A stretch of 14,424 bases of DNA, from positions 1 through 14,424 of the forward strand of contig JBELMP010000053.1 of the NCBI GenBank assembly GCA_042095695.1. The letters run 5' to 3'. Source of the stretch: Maricaulis sp042095695 (GTDB lineage Bacteria > Pseudomonadota > Alphaproteobacteria > Caulobacterales > Maricaulaceae). The translations under genes and the position numbers were made by a program. This document shows, piece after piece, positions 7,491-14,424 of this stretch. Every line of letters begins with the position of its first letter. Positions within the stretch are counted from its first letter, which is position 1. The notes beneath the pieces were generated by a model. The model did not search any database. It was not told the origin of the DNA and saw only the letters and a list, made by a program, of their open reading frames with translations.

Positions 7491-8500
7491 ACGGTGAGGG
7501 GCGTGCGCGTCTGGGCAATAAAGGAATTGCGATAAGCCTGCGGTGACAAGCCGATTACGCGGATAAAGCTGCGTCGCATCCGCTCATCGCTGCCAAACCC
7601 GCATTTCACGGCACATTGCTTGATGCTCAATTCCGGGTCTTCGAGCATTTCTCGGGCGGCATCAACCCGGAATTGCTCCACCATTTTCGCCGGCGTCTCG
7701 CCGGTTTCCTCGGTATATAGACGGGCAAAATTGCGCGGGCTCATGCCACAGCGCACAGCAAGCTGTTCGACACGCAAATCGGCAGTGAGATTGTCTTTCA
7801 TCCAGAAATGCAGCGCGTCAAAGCGACCGGTCGCCGACCGGGTTTGCTGTTGCAGGGCTTCGGAATACTGCGACTGGCTGCCCGGGCGTTTGACATAAAC
7901 CAGGAGATGGCGCGCCAGGTCCAGGGCGACATCGCGCCCGTGATCGGCCTCAACCATTGCTAGGGCGAGGTCGATGCCCGCAGTCACACCAGCGGAGGTC
8001 CAGACATCCCGGTCCTCGATAAAGATCGGGTCAGGATCGACTTCGACCGTCGGGTATTCCTCGCGCAAGAGATTGCAATCGCGCCAATGGGTGACCGCCC
8101 GGCGTTTGTCCAGGAGGTCCGCGGCGGCCAGAAGAAACGCTCCGGTACAGGTCGAGCCGACGCGGCCACATTTCCGGCTGGCCAGGCGGATCGCCCCGAC
8201 CATGCGATTATCTCGCCGCGCAGCATGGACACCTTCGCCACCACAGGCGATCAGCGTGTCATTATCGTCCAGCCCAACACCCGCCAGGCGACGCGTGTTC
8301 AAGGACACGCCTGTATCCGTCTCGACCGGCCCGCCGAACATCGATGCCAGCGTTGTCGTATAGGCGGTCCAGCCAAGAATGGCATTGGCATCGGAAAAGA
8401 CCTGCAACGGGCCTGTAATGTCGAGCATTTTCACATCGTCATAGACGATGAAGGCAATGCGGCGCTCGTCCGGGCCAGATTTGGCAGAAAAGGTGGGCAT
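7487..8500 (-). CDS. GlxA/FtrA-type AraC regulator with DJ-1/PfpI (GATase1-like) domain
   Basis: This 337-residue transcription factor joins an N-terminal DJ-1/PfpI-like domain (about 12-200) to a C-terminal AraC double helix-turn-helix (about 225-327). The first domain shows RIAFIVYDDVKMLDITGPLQVF at its start and a nucleophile-elbow cysteine in STCTGAFLLA (C118). The second shows LRVEQLAVRCGMSPRNFAR, then IKQCAVKCGFGSDERMRRSF and GLSPQAYR. Relatives sense small metabolites, for example in arginine, carnitine or glycine betaine use, but the ligand here is unknown. No clear Shine-Dalgarno precedes the ATG at 8500. The 69-bp gap to the divergent small gene at 8570 must hold its promoter. Confidence 0.9.
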   Translation of the reverse strand: MPTFSAKSGPDERRIAFIVYDDVKMLDITGPLQVFSDANAILGWTAYTTTLASMFGGPVETDTGVSLNTRRLAGVGLDDNDTLIACGGEGVHAARRDNRMVGAIRLASRKCGRVGSTCTGAFLLAAADLLDKRRAVTHWRDCNLLREEYPTVEVDPDPIFIEDRDVWTSAGVTAGIDLALAMVEADHGRDVALDLARHLLVYVKRPGSQSQYSEALQQQTRSATGRFDALHFWMKDNLTADLRVEQLAVRCGMSPRNFARLYTEETGETPAKMVEQFRVDAAREMLEDPELSIKQCAVKCGFGSDERMRRSFIRVIGLSPQAYRNSFIAQTRTPLTV

Positions 8501-8548
8501 AACGACGTGTGTAAAAAATCCGGATCAGAATATCCAGAGGCAGGTTTC

Positions 8549-8568
8549 AAATTTCCGGGGAGAAATTT
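8549..8568. repeat. Perfect 7-bp inverted repeat with the ribosome-binding site in its loop
   Basis: AAATTTC at 8549-8555 and GAAATTT at 8562-8568 flank a 6-base loop CGGGGA. In the plus-strand RNA, the loop plus the first stem base makes GGGGAG, the Shine-Dalgarno of the gene starting at 8570. It may be a leader hairpin or a regulator operator in the divergent gap. Confidence 0.5.
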
Positions 8569-8569
8569 C

Positions 8570-8794
8570 ATGTCTGCTACAAAATCAGGCACTAGCGTGA
8601 ATCCGCCCAGTCAGGATGCAGCCAGCCTCAACACGCATTGTCCCTGGTCCGGCAAGCCGGTCAGCCCCGATAGTCTCACGACCTATCGCGGCAAGCCGGT
8701 GGGCTTTTGCAATCCGGGCTGTCGCGACAAGTTTGAAACTGCGCTGGCAGTGTTCGACCCGCTCATTGAGCGGGCTGATCCAGAAATGCCCTGA
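8570..8794 (+). CDS. Small cysteine-rich YHS/TRASH-like protein
   Basis: This 74-residue protein has a polar N-terminal stretch of about 20 residues and a compact C-terminal module: HCPWSGKPV at 23-31 (C24), then YRGKPVGFCNPGCRDKF at 39-55 (C47, C51). The C...GKPV, G-FC-x-x-x-C-xxxF pattern is that of YHS and TRASH domains, which bind metal ions in copper and heavy-metal handling proteins; the actual ligand is inferred. There is no signal peptide or membrane segment, so it should be cytoplasmic. The ATG at 8570 is preceded by GGGGAG at 7 bases, which decides this start over a longer open frame running back to 8087 antisense to the regulator gene. Its last 32 bases overlap the convergent uracil-DNA glycosylase gene. 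Homologous small proteins of unknown function are common in Alphaproteobacteria, to my recollection. Confidence 0.75.
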   Translation: MSATKSGTSVNPPSQDAASLNTHCPWSGKPVSPDSLTTYRGKPVGFCNPGCRDKFETALAVFDPLIERADPEMP

Positions 8795-9422
8795 TCTCGG
8801 CGAACACGCTTTCAAACATCGGCGCAGTAAGCCGCCCGGTATTGGTATTGTAGCGCGAGCAATGATAGCTGGCGAAAAGCCGGACCGGTCCTTGCGGGGC
8901 ATCAAGATCGGTCTGTGCGCCATGCGCGAAATGAGCGGTTTTCAGCTTCAGGCCAAGGGCGCGCAGCGTATTATCGTGCGAAATCTTTCCCAGAACCAGG
9001 ATCGCGCGAAGCCGAGGCAGGGCGGCGATCCGGTCGCTCAAAAAGGGTCGGCAGGCATTGGCTTCCGCACCGACCGGCTTGTTGTCCGGAGGCACGCAGC
9101 GGATGGCATTGGTGATCATTGCATCGACCAGGCTCAGCCCGTCATCGGGCCGCGCATCATATTGACCCTGGCTGAAGGCAAACTTGTCCAGGGTCGCATA
9201 GAGCAGATCACCGGCCCAGTCGCCGGTGAAGGGGCGACCAGTGCGGTTGGCACCGCGCAGCCCGGGCGCGAGGCCGACGATCAGCAGCCGGGCCGTGTCT
9301 GGGCCGAACGAGGGCACGGGTGCGCTGTGCCAGCCGGGATTGGCACGGCCATGCTCCTCGCGAAAGGCTTTGAGCCGCGGGCAAAGCCCGCAATCGAGGG
9401 GCGCTTCCGGCGTTAATGTCAC
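8763..9422 (-). CDS. Uracil-DNA glycosylase, family 5 (UDGb-like)
   Basis: This 219-residue enzyme would remove uracil, and perhaps other deaminated bases, from DNA. Four cysteines fit an iron-sulfur cluster (C11, C14, C109, C124). Motif 1, GLAPGLRGANRTGRPFTGDW at 50-69, has the GANRTG form of family 5 rather than the GEAPG-x-x-E of family 4. The second motif is HCSRYNTNTGRLT at 187-199. I chose the GTG at 9422: GGGAGGG (9437-9431) lies 8 bases upstream and the protein then starts just before the first cysteines. The open frame continues to 9506 but lies inside the preceding NYN gene. That gene's TGA is 4 bases before this GTG, so the two are an operon. Confidence 0.88.
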   Translation of the reverse strand: MTLTPEAPLDCGLCPRLKAFREEHGRANPGWHSAPVPSFGPDTARLLIVGLAPGLRGANRTGRPFTGDWAGDLLYATLDKFAFSQGQYDARPDDGLSLVDAMITNAIRCVPPDNKPVGAEANACRPFLSDRIAALPRLRAILVLGKISHDNTLRALGLKLKTAHFAHGAQTDLDAPQGPVRLFASYHCSRYNTNTGRLTAPMFESVFAEIRAFLDQPAQ

Positions 9423-9426
9423 GATC

Positions 9427-9957
9427 TCAGCCCTCCCGGCCGACCAAAGTCTCCAAATCTGACAATTCGATAAAATCATCCGCAACGCGACGCAATTCAT
9501 CAGCAATCATCGGCGGGCTTGTTTTCAGCGAGGAGACGACGCTGATCCGGGTGCCGCGCCGCTGCGCGCTTTCAATGGCCCGGCAGAAATCCCCGTCACC
9601 GGAAAACAGGATGATATGGTCGAGATAGCTGGCGGCCTCGATCATATCGACGGCCAGCTCGATATCCATATCGCCCTTGATGCGGCGGCGACCCTGATCG
9701 TCGGTGAATTCCTTGGCGCGTTTGGTGATGACGGAGAAACCATTGTAATCGAGCCAGTCGACCAGAGGGCGCAGGGGATTATAGTCTTCCTGCTCCAGCA
9801 GGGCCGTGTAGTAATTGGCGCGAATGAGTCGACCGCGCTTGCGGAACTCGGTGAGCAGTCTTTTGAAATCGATGTCGAAATCCAGTGACCGCGTCGTAGA
9901 GAACAGATTTGCGCCATCGATAAAAAGGCCGATTTTTTCGTCAGGGTAAAATGTCAT
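9427..9957 (-). CDS. NYN-domain (LabA/DUF88-like) putative RNase
   Basis: This 176-residue protein is a single NYN domain, a PIN-like metal-dependent nuclease fold usually acting on RNA. The acidic residues of the active site are visible in order: D14 in LFIDGANLF, D96/D98 in IKGDMDIELAVDMI, and D121/D123 in LFSGDGDFCRAIE. Then come SVVSSLKTSP and LRRVADDFIELSDL, as in LabA-like proteins. The RNA target is unknown. The ATG at 9957 has AAAGG 7 bases upstream and gives a standard N-terminus (MTFYPDEKIGLFIDGANLF). It is the first gene of a pair with the uracil-DNA glycosylase and runs head-to-head with folK. A longer upstream frame to 10158 is antisense to folK and was not used. Confidence 0.9.
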   Translation of the reverse strand: MTFYPDEKIGLFIDGANLFSTTRSLDFDIDFKRLLTEFRKRGRLIRANYYTALLEQEDYNPLRPLVDWLDYNGFSVITKRAKEFTDDQGRRRIKGDMDIELAVDMIEAASYLDHIILFSGDGDFCRAIESAQRRGTRISVVSSLKTSPPMIADELRRVADDFIELSDLETLVGREG

Positions 9958-9980
9958 GGAGCGCCTTTCGCGCCGGATCG

Positions 9981-10499
9981 ATGAATAACAATACGTCCTG
10001 TCCCGGAATCTATATCGGTCTGGGTGCAAATCTACCGCGACAGCAGATGACCCCGGTCGAGACCCTGTGCGCGGCGCTCGACGCGTTGGCCGATGCCGGG
10101 ATTTCACCGGTCCAGACATCCAGCTTCTGGCGCAGCCCGGCCTGGCCGGATCCTGCAAAGCCTGAGTATGTCAATGCGGTCTGCCGGGTCGTGAGCGATG
10201 AGGCGCCCGGCCGGCTCATGCAGATCCTGCTTGACATCGAGACCCGATTTGGCCGGGTGCGCGAGGCGCGCTGGGATTCGCGCAGTCTCGATCTTGATTT
10301 GATCGACTATCAGGGTGAGGTCCGGGACGAGGCACCACACCTGATCCTGCCACACCCCCGGGCCCTCGAACGAGCCTTTGTCCTGCTTCCCTTGCGAGAA
10401 ATCGCGCCCGACTGGCGCGACCCGGTGTCGGGCGATGTGATCGAGACCTGTGTCGCCAGGCTGAATGCTGCTGATCGGGCCGCGACCACAAAGCTGTAA
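9981..10499 (+). CDS. folK: 6-hydroxymethyl-dihydropterin pyrophosphokinase
   Basis: FolK transfers pyrophosphate from ATP to 6-hydroxymethyl-dihydropterin in folate synthesis. The 172-residue protein has the family blocks YIGLGANL near the start, SSFWRSPAWPDPAKPEYVNA, the catalytic region RFGRVREARWDSRSLDLDLI with the paired aspartates of the metal site, and LPHPRALERAFVLLPLREIAP. The start is uncertain. ATG 9981 gives a normal N-terminus but a weak ribosome site, while ATG 9951, ten codons upstream, has AGGG nearby and would overlap the start of the NYN gene on the other strand. It is followed by a 101-bp gap and then rpoZ. Confidence 0.93.
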   Translation: MNNNTSCPGIYIGLGANLPRQQMTPVETLCAALDALADAGISPVQTSSFWRSPAWPDPAKPEYVNAVCRVVSDEAPGRLMQILLDIETRFGRVREARWDSRSLDLDLIDYQGEVRDEAPHLILPHPRALERAFVLLPLREIAPDWRDPVSGDVIETCVARLNAADRAATTKL

Positions 10500-10506
10500 A
10501 GAATAT

Positions 10507-10520
10507 CGCCAGAGCTGGCG
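10507..10520. repeat. Short inverted repeat between folK and rpoZ
   Basis: CGCCAG at 10507-10512 and CTGGCG at 10515-10520 are perfect complements around AG. It begins 8 bases after the folK stop and ends just before the candidate rpoZ promoter. There is no T-run after it, so it is not a standard intrinsic terminator; it could be an operator or a weak hairpin. Confidence 0.35.
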
Positions 10521-10528
10521 TGGACCTC

Positions 10529-10554
10529 TTGCTTTCGCGCTGCAGCGACTATAG
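10529..10554 (+). promoter_or_regulatory. Candidate promoter for rpoZ-rsh-pyrE-pdxJ
   Basis: TTGCTTT at 10529-10535 and GACTATAG at 10547-10554 are 11 bases apart. This resembles the Caulobacter housekeeping consensus (TTGACGS, 10-14 bases, GCTANAWC), with mismatches. It sits about 46 bases before the rpoZ ATG in the only sizeable gap of this gene run. Confidence 0.45.
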
Positions 10555-10600
10555 GTAACGCGGTTCCAAGCATTGCCGCTGGCATAAGGAGATCGCGCGC

Positions 10601-10975
10601 ATGGCTCGCGTTACCGTTGAAGATTGTATCGAAAAAATCCCGAACCGTTTCCGTCTGGTCCTGCTCGCTGCCCATCGGGCGCGGAATATCTCTGCAGGTT
10701 CCGCTCTGACGATTGACCGGGATAATGACAAGAATCCGGTTGTTGCCCTGCGTGAGATTGCCGACGAGACCCTCGACATGGATGCGTTGAAGGAAAGCCT
10801 GGTGACGGGTCTTCAGCGCGTTCTTCCCAGTGAGGACGAGGATGAGGAAACGACTGCTGCTCCCGCTGTAACCGAAATGGAAGCGCTGCCGGCTCCGAGC
10901 ATCGAGCTCGACGAGTCGGAAATGCTCAAAGCGCTCCAGGCTGACCGGGATGGCGCGCCTGACGGCCGCCTTTAA
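10601..10975 (+). CDS. rpoZ: RNA polymerase omega subunit
   Basis: Omega binds the beta-prime subunit and helps RNA polymerase assembly; in proteobacteria it also forms part of a ppGpp site. The 124-residue protein begins MARVTVEDCIEKIPNRFRLV, then LLAAHRARNISAGSAL and PVVALREIADETLD, the family core. After about residue 75, it continues as an acidic, low-complexity tail (SEDEDEETTAAPAV) typical of longer alphaproteobacterial omegas. AAGGAG at 10586-10591 is a strong ribosome-binding site 9 bases before the ATG. It lies 6 bases before rsh, a placement matching the rpoZ-spoT order of other proteobacteria and functionally apt for the stringent response. Confidence 0.95.
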   Translation: MARVTVEDCIEKIPNRFRLVLLAAHRARNISAGSALTIDRDNDKNPVVALREIADETLDMDALKESLVTGLQRVLPSEDEDEETTAAPAVTEMEALPAPSIELDESEMLKALQADRDGAPDGRL

Positions 10976-10981
10976 CCGGCC

Positions 10982-13213
10982 TTGAGTTCCGGCGCGACGT
11001 CACCAGATCTGGCATCGCCGCCGCCCGCCATACCAAGTGCGGACGAGCTGGTCGCGCGTATCGAGAAGTATTTTCCGAACGTCGATGGCGATTTCGTGCG
11101 GCGTGCCTATGCGTTTGCAGAAGAGGCGCACCGGCCGCAAAAGCGTCAGTCCGGTGAACCCTATTTTTCGCATGTCGCAGCCGTAGCCTTCCTGCTGGCG
11201 GATTTGCGCATGGATGTGGCGACCATCTGTACCGGTCTTTTGCACGATACGGTCGAAGACACGCCCGCGACCCATGGGCAGTTGGTCGAGCATTTCGGCG
11301 AAGAGGTCGCCGGACTGGTCGATGGTGTCACCAAGCTCGGACAGATGGAGCTGCGCTCTAAGCGCACCAAGCAGGCGGAAAACCTGCAAAAACTCGTTGT
11401 CGCCATCTCCGCGGATATTCGCGTCCTGATCGTCAAGCTCTGCGACCGGCTGCACAATATGAAGACGCTGGACGCGATCCAGAAAGCGGAAAAGCGCGAG
11501 CGGATTGCGCGCGAGACGCTGGACATTTACGCGCCTCTGGCGCGCCGGATCGGGATTAACCGGGTCTGTGTCGAGCTGGAGGACCTGGCCTTTAAACACG
11601 TCAATCCGGCGGCCCATGAATCGATTACCAACCGTCTGCGATTGCTGCGGGAAGAGCATTCCGATGAAGTCTCCGCGGTGTCCCAGGCCATCACCCGCAT
11701 CCTTGAAGGCTACGGGATTGAGGCCCGCATTTTCGGACGGGAGAAGCGCTCCTATTCGATCTGGCGCAAGCTCGAGCGCAAAGGGCTGACTTTTGACGAG
11801 ATCGCGGACATCTACGCCTTCCGCCTCATCGTTGAACAACCCGATGACTGCTATCGCGCGCTCGGCGTCATTCACCAGACCTGGCGCTGTGTCCCCGAAC
11901 GCTTTCGCGATTTCATCTCAGTGCCGAAGCCGAATAATTATCGTTCCTTGCACACAACGGTCATCGGACCTGACAGTGTGCGGATCGAGCTGCAGATCCG
12001 GACCGAGGAAATGGAGGCGGTTGCCGAGAGCGGTGTGGCGGCACACTGGCGCTACAAGGACTCAACCTATTCCTACGATCCGGAAGCTGCGGCAGAAGCC
12101 GGCGGCGATCCGCTCGATCGTCTGCGCCCCTTTGTGGAGATCCTCAATCAGGGTGGCGATCCGGATGAATTCCTCGAGCATGCCAAGCTCGAAATGTTCG
12201 CCGACCAGGTCTATTGCTTTACGCCCAAGGGGGATTTGATTTCCCTTCCCATGGGCGCGACCCCGCTGGACTTTGCCTATGCGGTGCACACCGAGCTGGG
12301 GCATACGACTGTGGCGGCGAAGATCAATGGGCGCGAACGTCCGCTGCGTACGCAATTGCGCAATGGTGATGTGATCCAGATCATCAAGGGCGGTGTCCGC
12401 CAGCCCCCGGCGGGCTGGGAAAACCTGGCCATTACCGGCCGCGCCCGTGCCGCTATTCGCCGCCTGATCCGCGAGTCCGAGCGGGATGAATTCATGCGCA
12501 TCGGCAAGATCATGGCAGATCACGCCTTCCGCCGCGAAGGGCATACGCTGATCGAGGATGATCTGGAGGATGCGCTTGCGCGCCTTGAATTCAGGGAGGT
12601 CGAGGATCTCTATGAAAATCTGGGCCGTGGCCGGATTACCTCGTCTGATTTCCTTGATGCCGCCTTCCCGGGCCGGCTGGACCAGCGTGAGGACCCCACG
12701 GATCGTGCCCTTATCCAGGATGAGAAGGCGCGGCTATATGTGCGCGGGCGGGGTCTGACGCCCGGCGTCACCCTGCACTTTGCCTCTTGCTGTTCGCCAC
12801 TGCCCGGCGACCGGATTGTCGGCATGCTGATCCCGGACAAGGGCGTGGAAGTGCACACCATTGATTGCGAGCGCCTGGCCCAGTTTGAAGAAGGCGAGAT
12901 GGATCAGTGGCTGGATCTGGCCTGGACAGCGGAAGCAGAGGCGAATGCCGTTTCCATGGCACGCATCCGCGCCACGCTGCACAATGAAACCGGCGCGCTG
13001 GCCAAGGTGGCGCAGACCATCAGCGAGAACCGCGGTAATATTGCCAGCGTTCGCACGATGAATCGCGCCAATGATTTCTTTGAGATGCTATTTGATGTCG
13101 AAGTGTTCGACACGCGGCATCTGGCTAATCTTCTGGCCGCTTTGCGCATGAATGAGATCGTGGTCTCGGCCGAGCGTTTGCGGGCGGAATCTGAGGAGTT
13201 TGACGAAGCATGA
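10982..13213 (+). CDS. rsh: Bifunctional (p)ppGpp synthetase/hydrolase (RelA/SpoT homologue)
   Basis: Rsh makes and degrades the alarmone (p)ppGpp and so controls the stringent response. Domains in order: an HD hydrolase with FSH (H64), LLHDTVEDT (H88/D89) and DRLHNM (D155), all intact; a synthetase at about 240-350 with YSIWRKLERKG and PNNYRSLHTTVIGP; TGS at about 410-470 (CFTPKGDLISLPMGATPLDF); a zinc-finger-like segment ASCCSPLPGD at 601-610; and a C-terminal ACT at about 660-735. The complete HD site argues for a bifunctional enzyme rather than a RelA-type synthetase. The 743-residue frame starts with TTG at 10982, 6 bases after rpoZ; there is no in-frame ATG near the N-terminus, and no strong ribosome site. 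The stop overlaps the pyrE start by 4 bases. Confidence 0.94.
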   Translation: MSSGATSPDLASPPPAIPSADELVARIEKYFPNVDGDFVRRAYAFAEEAHRPQKRQSGEPYFSHVAAVAFLLADLRMDVATICTGLLHDTVEDTPATHGQLVEHFGEEVAGLVDGVTKLGQMELRSKRTKQAENLQKLVVAISADIRVLIVKLCDRLHNMKTLDAIQKAEKRERIARETLDIYAPLARRIGINRVCVELEDLAFKHVNPAAHESITNRLRLLREEHSDEVSAVSQAITRILEGYGIEARIFGREKRSYSIWRKLERKGLTFDEIADIYAFRLIVEQPDDCYRALGVIHQTWRCVPERFRDFISVPKPNNYRSLHTTVIGPDSVRIELQIRTEEMEAVAESGVAAHWRYKDSTYSYDPEAAAEAGGDPLDRLRPFVEILNQGGDPDEFLEHAKLEMFADQVYCFTPKGDLISLPMGATPLDFAYAVHTELGHTTVAAKINGRERPLRTQLRNGDVIQIIKGGVRQPPAGWENLAITGRARAAIRRLIRESERDEFMRIGKIMADHAFRREGHTLIEDDLEDALARLEFREVEDLYENLGRGRITSSDFLDAAFPGRLDQREDPTDRALIQDEKARLYVRGRGLTPGVTLHFASCCSPLPGDRIVGMLIPDKGVEVHTIDCERLAQFEEGEMDQWLDLAWTAEAEANAVSMARIRATLHNETGALAKVAQTISENRGNIASVRTMNRANDFFEMLFDVEVFDTRHLANLLAALRMNEIVVSAERLRAESEEFDEA

Positions 13214-13794
13214 CACGCGACGAGGTATTGGACGAGTTCCGTGCGGCGGGCGCTTTGCTGGAGGGGCATTTCATCCTGTCTTCCGGTCTGCGCAGCGCGG
13301 TCTTCCTGCAAAAGGCGAAAGTGTTTGCCGAGCCGGCGCGAACGGAACGCCTGTGCAAGGCGCTGGCGGCAAAGCTGAAAGCAGAGCTGAGCGAGCAGCC
13401 GACCGTGATCGTCTCGCCCGCAGTGGGCGGCCTGATCCCGGGCTATGAGACAGCGCGGCATATGGGGCTCAAAGCGCTCTATGTCGAGCGTGAAGGCGGC
13501 GAATTCACCCTGCGCCGCGGATTTGAACTCTCCAGTGATGACAAGGTTCTTGTTGTCGAGGATATCGTCTCCACAGGTCTGAGTTCACGCGAATGCATCG
13601 AGGCGATCAATGCGACTGGCGCAACCGTCATTGCCGAAGGCTGCCTGGTCGACCGCTCGGCAGGAGAGGCCGATGTCGGCGTGCCGCTGATTTCACTGAC
13701 CCAGTACAAGGTGCCGGCCTATGAGCCGGACAATCTGCCGCCGGAGCTGGAAGCCATTCCGGCGATCAAGCCAGGGAGCCGTGGTCTGAAATGA
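13210..13794 (+). CDS. pyrE: Orotate phosphoribosyltransferase
   Basis: PyrE joins orotate and PRPP to give orotidine monophosphate in pyrimidine synthesis. The 194-residue protein opens with MTRDEVLDEFRAAGALLEGH and has FILSSGLRSAVFLQK at about 21-35, SPAVGGLIPGYETAR at 69-83 and the PRPP-binding loop VLVVEDIVSTGLSS near 113-126. Length and motifs are normal for the short alphaproteobacterial form. It is joined to rsh by an ATGA overlap and to pdxJ by another, so all three are probably translated from one mRNA. Confidence 0.95.
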   Translation: MTRDEVLDEFRAAGALLEGHFILSSGLRSAVFLQKAKVFAEPARTERLCKALAAKLKAELSEQPTVIVSPAVGGLIPGYETARHMGLKALYVEREGGEFTLRRGFELSSDDKVLVVEDIVSTGLSSRECIEAINATGATVIAEGCLVDRSAGEADVGVPLISLTQYKVPAYEPDNLPPELEAIPAIKPGSRGLK

Positions 13795-14424
13795 GCCTTC
13801 GTCTCGGGGTCAATATCGACCATGTCGCAACCATCCGGAATGCCCGCGGTGGCGCCCATCCCGATCCGGTTCGGGCCGCCCGCCAGGCGTCCGAGAGTGG
13901 AGCGGATGGCATTACGGCGCATTTGCGCGAAGACCGTCGACACATCACTGACAGCGATATTGACCGGCTGATGGCGGAGATCGATTTGCCGCTGAATCTG
14001 GAAATGGCCGCGACGGACGAGATGCTCGAGATTGCGCTGCGTCACAAGCCGCACGCGGTCTGCATTGTTCCGGAAAAGCGCGAAGAGCGCACGACCGAGG
14101 GCGGTCTCGATGTCGCGGCCGGCCATAATCACATCGCGCCCTATGTACGTCAGCTCAGCGAAGCCGGATGCCGCGTCTCCCTCTTTATCGAGCCTGACCC
14201 GGTGCAGATTGCCGTGGCAGAAGCCATGGGCGCGGCCGTTGTCGAACTGCATACCGGGGCATATTGCGAGGCGGCCCTGCGCGGCGATGCTGACGCGGTG
14301 AACAGCCATCTCGACCTGCTCAAGCTCGGTGCTCAAGAGGCGCATCGGCGGGGGCTGGAAGTCCATGCCGGTCACGGGCTGACCTATGACACCGTCAAGC
14401 CGATTGCCGCCATTCCGGAAATCA
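13791..14424 (+). CDS. pdxJ: Pyridoxine 5'-phosphate synthase, 3' end cut by window edge
   Basis: PdxJ condenses 1-deoxyxylulose 5-phosphate with 3-amino-2-oxopropyl phosphate to make pyridoxine 5'-phosphate. About 211 of the usual 240-250 residues are present. The start MSLRLGVNIDHVATIRNARG, the active-site H44 in TAHLREDRRHI, E71 in LNLEMAAT, IVPEKREERTTEGGLDV and VVELHTGAYCE are all clear; the HAGHGLTYD block is near the edge. The ATG overlaps the pyrE stop by 4 bases. Confidence 0.95.
   Translation, partial: MSLRLGVNIDHVATIRNARGGAHPDPVRAARQASESGADGITAHLREDRRHITDSDIDRLMAEIDLPLNLEMAATDEMLEIALRHKPHAVCIVPEKREERTTEGGLDVAAGHNHIAPYVRQLSEAGCRVSLFIEPDPVQIAVAEAMGAAVVELHTGAYCEAALRGDADAVNSHLDLLKLGAQEAHRRGLEVHAGHGLTYDTVKPIAAIPEI

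Noticed and set aside
8087..8569. Long upstream extension of the small cysteine-rich protein
   Set aside because: It is antisense to the GlxA-type gene; the strong GGGGAG and the ATG at 8570 set the real start.
11000..11875. A 291-residue minus-strand frame inside rsh
   Set aside because: It is a GC-skew shadow of the HD and synthetase coding sequence with no recognisable domain.
1..14424. Mobile element, CRISPR, toxin-antitoxin, phage or defence island
   Set aside because: I saw no repeat array, terminal inverted repeats, transposase, integrase, or known defence protein; the genes are core functions in a conserved order, apart from the decayed sulfatase/AraC locus.

Overview
The window reads as chromosomal DNA of an alphaproteobacterium. 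It is GC-rich and tightly packed, with many 4-nt start/stop overlaps, and carries the order folK, rpoZ, a single bifunctional rsh, pyrE, pdxJ, which is familiar in that class. A marine Caulobacter-like group such as Maricaulales or Hyphomonadales is my guess from protein style, not a demonstrated placement. I see no tRNA, rRNA, CRISPR array, insertion sequence, integrase or phage gene.

Layout. Positions 1-1317 (minus) hold most of a fatty acyl-CoA ligase, cut by the window edge. It diverges from a threonine/serine ammonia-lyase (1476-2468, plus). That gene converges on a formylglycine-generating-enzyme-like gene (2479-3462, minus). Between the FGE gene and the next intact gene lies about 500 bp of gene debris: the C-terminal tail of a sulfatase (minus, frameshifted) joined to the C-terminal tail of an AraC-type regulator (plus, with an in-frame amber codon). 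A soluble lytic transglycosylase (3972-6002, minus) then diverges from dapA-smpB (6148-7490, plus). A GlxA/FtrA-type regulator (7487-8500, minus) shares its stop with smpB. A 74-residue cysteine-rich YHS/TRASH-like protein (8570-8794) overlaps tail to tail with a family 5 uracil-DNA glycosylase gene, which sits in a two-gene operon behind a NYN-domain nuclease gene (8763-9957, minus). On the other side of a very short head-to-head gap runs folK (9981-10499), then rpoZ-rsh-pyrE-pdxJ (10601 to the right edge).

How the parts work together. Most of the window is core metabolism and growth control: lysine/diaminopimelate synthesis (dapA), trans-translation (smpB), murein turnover (slt), folate (folK), transcription and stringent response (rpoZ, rsh), pyrimidine synthesis (pyrE) and pyridoxal phosphate synthesis (pdxJ). 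The 3' genes look like one operon.

I found no clear new defence or mobile system. The most interesting stretch is 2479-3975. The remnants look like the two 3' ends of a formerly head-to-head sulfatase/AraC gene pair whose 5' halves and shared promoter were removed, probably by one deletion, leaving an apparently intact FGE gene with a complete active-site cysteine pair but no intact sulfatase or obvious promoter of its own. Secondary points of interest are the NYN-UDG gene pair, a ribosome-binding site held in the loop of a perfect 7-bp inverted repeat ahead of the small cysteine-rich protein, and the non-ATG start of rsh.
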